A stretch of 64,000 nt of DNA from Gymnopus androsaceus JB14 (Eukaryota; Basidiomycota; Agaricomycetes; Agaricales; Omphalotaceae): contig ML769522.1 of assembly GCA_009733575.1 (NCBI GenBank), forward strand, positions 62,001-126,000, in the 5' to 3' direction. The translations under genes and the position numbers were made by a program. Positions within the stretch are counted from its first letter, which is position 1, and each line of letters begins with the position of its first letter. Of the stretch, positions 56,970 through 64,000 are shown piece after piece. Below the pieces are notes generated by a model. That model saw only the letters and a program-made list of their open reading frames with translations. It had not been told where the DNA came from and searched no databases.

Positions 56970-59900
56970 ATGGCGGGCGATGGCAATGGTGCCGTCAACG
57001 GCGCCAATGGCGTAGAAGATGTGTTCAAACAAGACAAGGACAAAGGGCGCGTCGCTGTTCATACATTTGACCCAGATGCTTCACCAGCTCAAAAGGCGGC
57101 TGCTGCTGGCAAGGGCAAAGAGCAACTCAAAGGTGTCCAACAGAAATCCGAACAAGGAGGCGAAAGAGGTCATTCTCCAAACTTTATCTCTGCAATTCTG
57201 CCATTGTTTCTCACATTCCCCATAGAGGTTCAAATCGACCACGGCAAGTCAAACGTTGTTCCTACAATCAACATCGAAGACGTGGACGGCGAAAAGAAGA
57301 TTAGGCAGGAAGGTGCTGAAGTTCCAGATGATACTCCTCATCCTCCGGGTGCCATGCCCGCTGCGCCAGCCGTCAAACGATATCCCTGAATGGTACAAGG
57401 TCGGCTGGCGCGCAGTCTCTGGCGTCGACTTGCCTCCTTTATCAGAAGGCGAAGAGAAAGACCGCTCAATACTTCACCAGTTCCTCAGCGAGCAATTCTA
57501 CGGCGATTGGTACCACAACGCTGCCATCATTGTCTTTGTGCGTGTATAGTTTCGATGACATCCTAAGAATAGCCTCCTGAATGACGCCACTGTGTCTAGG
57601 CCGTATTTGCTACTCATTTCCTAACACGTTTTCATTTCGGATGGGGCTGGTTATTCATCATCCTTGCCATCTGCAACACTTATTACACTACCTCGATGGA
57701 GCGAACACGGAGACAATCTCGTGATGACATCCAAAGAGAGTTGGTCAAGTCGCGTCTTGCTTCTGAATCCGAAACTGCAGATTGGATAAACAACTTCCTT
57801 GATCGATTCTGGCTTATTTACGAGCCTGTACTGTCGACGACTATTGTCAGTTCCGTGGATCAAATTCTTAGCACCAGCACTCCTGCTTTCCTCGATTCTT
57901 TGCGACTCAGTACGTTCACCCTCGGTACCAAAGCCCCACGCATCGACAAAGTCAGAACGTTCCCGAAAACTGAAGACGATATTGTCATGATGGACTGGGG
58001 TATTTCGTTCACTCCGAACGATGTCTCTGACATGACGCCCAAACAGGCTGCTGGAAAGGTCAACCCAAAGATTGTCCTCTCAGTAGCGCGTTGGGAAAAG
58101 TCTGGCTACAGCCACTATGCCGATTCTCCTCGAGGACATCACATTCAGTGGACTCATGCGTATTCGCATGAAACTCATGTCCAACTTCCCTCATGTCCAG
58201 ATAGTGGATATTTCGTTCTTGGAGAAACCTGTAATCGACTATGTCCTCAAAGCCTCTTGGAGGAGATACGTTTGGGTTTGATATTGCCAACGTTCGTATT
58301 TTGTTCAAGTCTCATCTAGCTTTTAGCTGAATGTACACAGATGCCTGGTTTGTCGTCTTTCATTCGAGACATGACACACGCTACTCTCCAGCCGATGATG
58401 TACGACCCCAACGTGTTTACCTTGAACTTGGAACAACTGTTATCGGGAACGCCTCTCGATGCAGCTATTGGTGTCTTGCAAATCACGCTCCAACTCTGCT
58501 CGAGGGATCAAAGGAACGAAAATCGGTGGAGGTACACCCGATCCGTACGTCGCCATCTCCATTCAGAACCGTACGGAGTTGGCGCATACCAAGTACAAGT
58601 CTAATACGTGCGTTTTAAAGTTGTGCTTGGTTTGGATTTTTGTCCTCATCTATACCTTGGCATTGGCAGGTACAATCCCACCTGGATGGAGACCAAGTTT
58701 GTGTTGGTCAATTCACTGGCGGAGACGTTGAATCTCAACTTGTATGACTTTAATGATCATCGGAAGGATACTCTTCTTGGTACTGCTACGTTTGAGCTCG
58801 CTCAGCTACAAGACGAGGCCGTTTCACGAGGGTCGTACTTCGCCTCTATTGAAGGACGGAAAAGATAGGGGAGAGCTAAAGTATGATATCTCTTTCTATC
58901 CCGTGCTGAAAGCCGAGGAAGGCCAGAGTGTTCCGGATACCAGTGAGTTGTTGATTTGTGCGTTTTACAGCTAGTTCGCTTAACGTTTCCGCATCCATCA
59001 GAGGTTGGAATTCGTGCGTATCACCTTGCACCAAGCCAAAGAGCTCGACCACAGCAAATCCCTCTCCGGAGATCTCAACCCTCTTGCAAAATCTACCTCG
59101 GAAGTGACAATACACCGCGATCTTCTCTACTAGACACATTCAAGCACACTAACAGTCCCGTCTGGGAGGAAGCCCACGAGTTCCTCTGCGCCGATCAAAA
59201 ACAGCTCCGTCATCACTATCAAAGTTATTGACGACCGTGATATCCTTAAGGATCCTGTTGTGGGTTACATGTCGATCAAACTGGTGGATTTGTTGGCGGC
59301 ACAAGCAGAGGCGAAAGATTGGTTCCCGTTGAGCAATTGCAAGAGCGGGAAGGTGAGAATTAGTACGGAGTGGAAGCCTTTGAATATGGAGGGCAGTTTG
59401 GCTAGTGCGGACCAGTATACTCCGCCGATTGGTGTCGTGAGGCTTCTCTTGGATAAGGCTACCGACGTGAAGAATGTTGAGGCGACTCTGGGAGGAAAGG
59501 TGTGTCTTTTTACCCTGCCTTCTGCGTGAATTTGAGCTCATTGGATGTTTAGAGTGACCCATACGTCCGTGTCCAGGTCAATAATGTTACCAAAGGCAGG
59601 ACAGAAGTTGTTAACAATAGTAGGTGATTTCTTCGAGTACAAAAAGTCGTATCGTTGATGATTTCGTTCGCAGACTTGAATCCTGTGTGGGACCAGATTG
59701 TCTACATTCCGGGTACGTTGCTGATGTATCTGGAGTTCCATGCGCCCTAAATTTTTTCTAGTTCACTCTCTCAAAGAGACGTTGTTGTTGGAATGCATGG
59801 ATTATCCAGCACTTGACAAAGGTATACTAGAACTTGCTTTTGACTCTGCATCACGTTAATCATGGTATTCCTAGGATCGTTCCCTTGGCTCGGTAGACCT

Positions 59901-62265
59901 TCGTGTCGAGGAACTCGCAGCTGAACACGACGACGTCGAATATCCCTACAAATCCACCGGACTCAAGGAGGCTACCGACCCCATCCGACTCGACAAAGGC
60001 GGAGGATTCAAAGGAACCTTACACTACAAAGCCGAGTTCATTCCTGCGCTCAAACTCAAAGGCGGTGTTCAATTCGACGACACTGGTGCTTCTGCACTCA
60101 CCAAAGGTGTTTCAAAGAAAGATTCTACTGGCTCGTTTACCAGTGTTGGATCGAAACCTGATGAGCCTGCTCAGGAAGTTCCAGTGGGTGTTACCATCGA
60201 GGAGCCGAAGAATACGCATACCAAGAATGCAAAGTCGACGGATACGACAGCGACTAGTGGGACTGCGGGTACTGTCGAACTCACGAACTCACGGCGAAAC
60301 GGCTCCCGAGGATAGTGGTGTCGAGATGAGTAAGGAAGAGCTTTTGGCTCAACGTGAGTTCTCATTGTAATCTCTAGAGTTCTACTTACGGAATTTCATT
60401 GTTCAGAATCCGGTATCATTGTATTTCAACGTCATCTCTGGCAAGCTAAACAAGAAAGCTCGTGTTGAAATGCTGTTGGACGATGGGTACTGGCCTTGCT
60501 TCAGTACTAATCGGCCGAGAAGTACTAAGGCGTCGTGGGGCTATGTCGGAGAGGGTTTCGTCAAGGAGCTCGATTTTAGTCAAGTGTGGATAAGACTCAA
60601 TGATGCTGAGGAAGGTGATAAGGATTCCATTGTCGCTGAATGGCGTGGTGATACCAAGAGCTTCCTCTCCTCAACGATGGTAAGTTTTCATGTATCATCG
60701 TTTTTGTGATTTAACATTCCATTCTGGTAGGAGTCTGCTCAAACCTTTACGCTGCATGATCCAGAAGAGAGGGGCTCATCTACAGTTACAGTTGAAGCTC
60801 GCTATATCCCTGTGCCAGTTGTTTTGGAAGCTCGTGAAAGCATTAACAGTACGTCTTCTGCTTGATTGAGCTATGATTCCTATATTGATTTTCTGCTCAG
60901 ATCAGGGCGTTTTGAATGTGACCTTGATGGATGCTCGAGATATCCTTGCTGCTGACAGAGGAGGTTTGTCCACTTCGTTTATTTGCGTTCCCTGTGGCTC
61001 ATGCTTGTTTTGTAGGTAAATCCGACCCCTTCGCTGTGTTCACTTTGAACGGGCAAAAGGTCTTCAAATCCCAGACGAAGAAGAAGACCCTCAATCCTGA
61101 TTGGAACGAACAATTCCCTGTGTCGGTTGTAAGTGTTTATTTCATGATTGGACTACACCCGAACTAACGGAAACTGTAGACCTCGCGTGTGGCTTCCGAC
61201 TTCAACGTAGAGTTGTTCGACTGGAATCAGCTCGAACAAGCTAAGAGTCTCGGTTCCGCTCAGATTGATCTCGCTGAACTCGAGCCGTTCCAAGCGACCG
61301 AAAAGACACTGAATCTAACTTCTCCGAAACACGGCGACAAGGGCCATATTCGTCTCCGTCTCATGTTCCAGCCCGAAGTCATTATAAAATCACGCAAGAA
61401 CACATCCACGTTCTCCAGCGCAGGAAGGGCAATGACGCAAATTGGTGGTCTGCCGATGACTGCTGGCAAGGGTGTCCTCCATGGCATGACAGGCATTCTC
61501 AAGAAAGGAAATAAGGGCGAAGACTCCACTGAATTAGGCCTGTCTAACCACGCTACTGACCTCCCCTCTGGTCAACAATCCCATCCGGTGGGCACATCTG
61601 ACCACTCGGCTGTGGCTGGAAACCCTTTCCCGCCTTCCTACGGAACATCTGCCAGCGTCCTCGAGTGCAGAGCCAGGTACGCTCCGGGTTACTATTATCG
61701 ACGCCAAAGATCTCTCCGGTGGTGATGTCAAGGCATACGTTGTTGCTCGCTTTGGGGGACAAAGAGCAAAAGACGAAGCATTCGGGCAAGACGGCTAGTC
61801 CGGAGTGGTGAGTAATTTCAGCCCACTCTCATTGCTGTTGCTTAATCATGTTATTTCTGTAGGAATGAATCTTTCACTTTTGCAGCTAGTCCGTTGACAC
61901 CCAAGTTGTACTTTTGGATCCATGAGCACAAGACGCTTGGGAAGGACAAACTGCTGGGTGATGGCGAAGTCGATGTATGCACCTTCCTTTTTGCATGTTA
62001 ATATCGAACATAATACTCATTCATTGACCAGATCTGGCGCCATATTGCAGCTGATGGGGTCACAGCAGCTGAAGTCAATGTAGAACTTCACAATGGCTCT
62101 GGGTTGCTGCGCTTGAGACTGGAGTTTGATGCTGCCGCCAACCCTTTAACGCGACGGTCCTCAATATCTTCAGGAGACCGTGCAAACACGGGGTCGAGGA
62201 CATTGTCCGTCACTTCTCCCAGTCGGTTTAGTATCAATAGGAAGAGAGGCGGGGAGGACGACTAG
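56970..62265 (+). CDS. Tricalbin/extended synaptotagmin-like tether, many apparent indels
   Basis: ER-plasma membrane contact-site protein. Order: acidic N-terminus (MAGDGNGAVNGANG), IPEWYKVGWRAV, a hairpin membrane anchor (TRFHFGWGWLFIILAIC), the SMP lipid-transfer domain (ETADWINNFLDRFWLIYEPV, ILLEDITFSGLMRIRMKLM, FPHVQIVDISFLEKPVIDY), then several C2 domains with calcium-loop type blocks (GGGTPDPYVAISI, LGGKSDPYVRVQVN, GKSDPFAVFTLNGQ). The last C2 is near 61680-62130 and the Ser-rich tail ends RKRGGEDD. Frame changes by one base at least seven times without introns, e.g. near 57376, 58086, 58252, 58494, 58815, 59012 and 59090. Yet the residues between are well kept, which favours sequence indels over decay. 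As written, no long product can be made. Confidence 0.85.
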
Positions 62266-62904
62266 ATATTGGATTACGGTTTCTTTTTATTCATTCGCTG
62301 TCTCTCTTTCTTTGTCATTTTTACTTTGGGCCACTTCTGTGGACTTGACCAAAAAAAATCGGTACGCTACTCAAGCACTTGGCGGGCAATCGCTTGTTCG
62401 TCGAGTAATATATGCTAAACTCTCGCTACATTCTTCTCTACTATTTCCTGACAACTGGACTCAGAGTCTTGGACTTTCGTTTACTTAAAACTTACTGCTT
62501 TCTCGCGACAACTGTGTATAAATACTTGTAGTACTTGGAATATTATTTTCTGTATCGCAATATTCAAACCGGCCACGCAGGCAATAAGTTTTTTTTCCGC
62601 CGTGCAGCTGCTAATTCTCTATTCTTCCAGTCCTGTTCAGCAACACAACCACTGAATGTTCATCTGAGGATCGTCGCGGCGGTTTGGGCTCCGGCGGGAA
62701 TCGGAATTTTCTATGCGGCCTGCAGTTTAAATAAATCCCTGAAATACAGTACAACAGTACAACTTGAATCCAATATTTACAGCTTTGACCGCTTTAGCGT
62801 CTAAATATCAATGCAAGTAAGTAGTCGCCGTGTCAGTGATACTAACTCAGCACTAACTCGACCCAAGAATAGATCAACGAGAGCAATAAAAATTGGTCTA
62901 TATA
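62266..62904. other. Intergenic, no gene
   Basis: Tricalbin 3' region and anonymous sequence; nothing supported. Confidence 0.4.
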
Positions 62905-63392
62905 CAGTGCTTTGCATAAAGGTTTACAGTGCGTTGCATTGAAATCGGGAAGCCAGGATTCTTGACGACCTTGTTTATTTATGCTTGTCGGGGCACTGGC
63001 AGGTCGGCACCAATTGAAATTTATAAATGACGTAAGTGATCTACAGTATATGTATTGTGCCGAGCTGCCAGTGGGACCAAGTAAGCACACATAAACAAGG
63101 TCGCCGAAATCCTGGCTTCCCGATTTCAATGCAACGCACTGTACCGCTTCACGATTTTTCAACGCTTGTTTATTTGTATTTTTTATAAGATTGCCCTGCA
63201 GGGTCCAATACAGTTGACTGAATTCAAGTTCCACAAACGCCCAGTGCATGATGCGCTTGGGCATATCGATGCTGGCATAAAGCATAAGCGCCCTGTGACT
63301 GTATAGAATACCCTGCAGGGCCATCTTATAAAAAACACAGATAAACAAGCGTTGAAAAATCATGAAGCGGTAAGCCTTTATGCAAAGCACTG
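62905..63392. mobile_element. Outer MITE of a nested pair
   Basis: Ends CAGTGCTTTGCATAAAGG and CCTTTATGCAAAGCACTG, flanked by TA (62903-62904, 63393-63394). Skipping the inner insertion, the left arm continues as CCGCTTCACGATTTTTCAAC and on to GCCCTGCAGGG; the right arm mirrors it with few changes over about 80 bp. Without the inner element it is about 270 bp. Mariner-like by its TA target and CAGTG ends; no transposase. Confidence 0.9.
62927..63141. mobile_element. Inner MITE inserted in the left arm of the outer MITE
   Basis: 215 bp. Ends CAGTGCGTTGCATTGAAATC and GATTTCAATGCAACGCACTG are exact inverted copies, and pairing goes on through GGGAAGCCAGGAT and the AAACAAGGTCG region. TA is duplicated at 62925-62926 and 63142-63143. 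The shared CAGTGC start suggests both elements are moved by related transposases. Confidence 0.92.
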
Positions 63393-63532
63393 TAGATACT
63401 TAATTATATAACTGTCGTTATTGCTCATCGGGCGTTCATCGACGAATCTTCTTACCAAAGTCGCACTACCATTGAGAAGCTATTTGAGTATATATCATGG
63501 CGTCCGAATTTTCATTGTTCTTCTCTTTATCA

Positions 63533-64000
63533 ATGTCTATCGTAGTCCGCGCCATTCTGGTTACTGGATCCAACACTGGTATAGGTTACAACCTCGTCCA
63601 GCTGCGTACTTCGAAAGGTCACACAGTGTATCTAGCTTCGAGCTTCTGGAAAGGAAACCCAGTCCGTTAAATTCTTTCGATATTTTCGCGTCGGTCCACT
63701 GATTTGTATTTTTTTTAAAAAAACTGAAGGAGAAGCACAATCTCGATACGAAATTCGTTCAATTAGATGTCACAGATACTAAGTCTATTCAGGCTGCTAA
63801 AGAGACAGTCGAGAAAGAGGAAGGATAGCTGGACGTGCTAGTGGATAATGCGGGTAAGAATTGACTTCATACCATATGCCCTATCCCTTTAGACATGGCG
63901 AAGCCTCAAAATGCATCCACCATTGACATTTCCATCATCCGCGAAACATTCGAGACTAATTTCTACGGCATGATACAAACCACCCAAACATTTCTCTCTC
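63533..64000 (+). pseudogene. Short-chain dehydrogenase, broken and cut by the window edge
   Basis: The NAD(P)-binding start is AILVTGSNTGIGYNLVQL (TGxxxGIG). The next exon reads KHNLDTKFVQLDVTDTKSIQ and then LDVLVDNAG, the usual NAG motif, followed after an intron by TFETNFYGMIQTTQTF. A TAG codon (63826-63828) replaces the Arg expected before LDVLVDNAG, and the first part runs into a stop after about 45 residues without a clear splice site. It is a pseudogene; the catalytic YxxxK lies beyond the window. Confidence 0.75.

Noticed and set aside
62842..63390. 182-codon minus-strand frame across the nested MITEs
   Set aside because: It reads through both inverted repeats and repeats its own sequence backwards; not a gene.

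Overview
The window is nuclear DNA of a basidiomycete, almost certainly an Agaricomycete. Genes carry many short GT-AG introns (about 45-60 nt) with visible CTAAT/CTGAC-type branch points. The gene families fit: a Mep1/3-type ammonium transporter, DUF6534-type membrane protein, DUF6699 protein, basidiomycete F-box proteins, a Y3-like small secreted protein and SMYD-like SET protein. No prokaryotic, viral or CRISPR feature was seen.

Layout. 0-8 kb: a broken phosphotransferase-fold gene, a degenerate tandem repeat, a small secreted cysteine protein, a frameshifted F-box gene (minus) and a prenylcysteine oxidase. 8-21.5 kb is a housekeeping core: ammonium transporter, mitochondrial ISA2 (minus, with a transposon in intron 1), a repeat/MITE patch, GDPD (minus), a CYS3/GCN4-type bZIP (minus) divergent from NPL4, and a DUF6699 protein. 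21.5-28 kb is gene-poor and repeat-rich: a mariner-type element inside an AT-rich insert with a Helitron-like end hairpin, a cluster of ten GTCTCCAGAC-core repeats, and a tRNA-like SINE head. 28-31.6 kb holds two tandem, fully intact paralogues built from two copies of an unnamed ~100-residue domain. 32-37 kb: a DUF6534-type gene flanked by two decayed copies of one segment. 37-43 kb: a damaged SET gene, an intact Nudix hydrolase, an F-box relic, and a Dim1 gene with an internal stop. 43-49 kb: two tandem genes that fuse a Rho-like GTPase to a second AIG1/Era-like P-loop domain; the first is a pseudogene interrupted by a MITE. 49-56.5 kb: a damaged F-box gene, Ugo1 carrier (minus), and a ~2.1 kb tandem duplication of a secreted-protein gene. 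57-62.3 kb: a tricalbin with several C2 domains. 62.9-63.4 kb: one MITE nested in another. The right edge cuts a short-chain dehydrogenase pseudogene.

The most interesting features are the dual-GTPase fusion pair, the two-repeat paralogue pair, a MITE family with identical ends but unrelated self-complementary cores (three copies), and the TA-inserting MITE that sits exactly in a 3' splice site of ISA2. A caution runs through the annotation: several conserved genes (prenylcysteine oxidase, Ugo1, tricalbin, both F-box genes) contain single-base indels between otherwise well conserved stretches. Many look like uncorrected sequencing indels rather than decay, but other genes (Dim1, Rho copy 1, SDR) carry nonsense codons and look truly broken.
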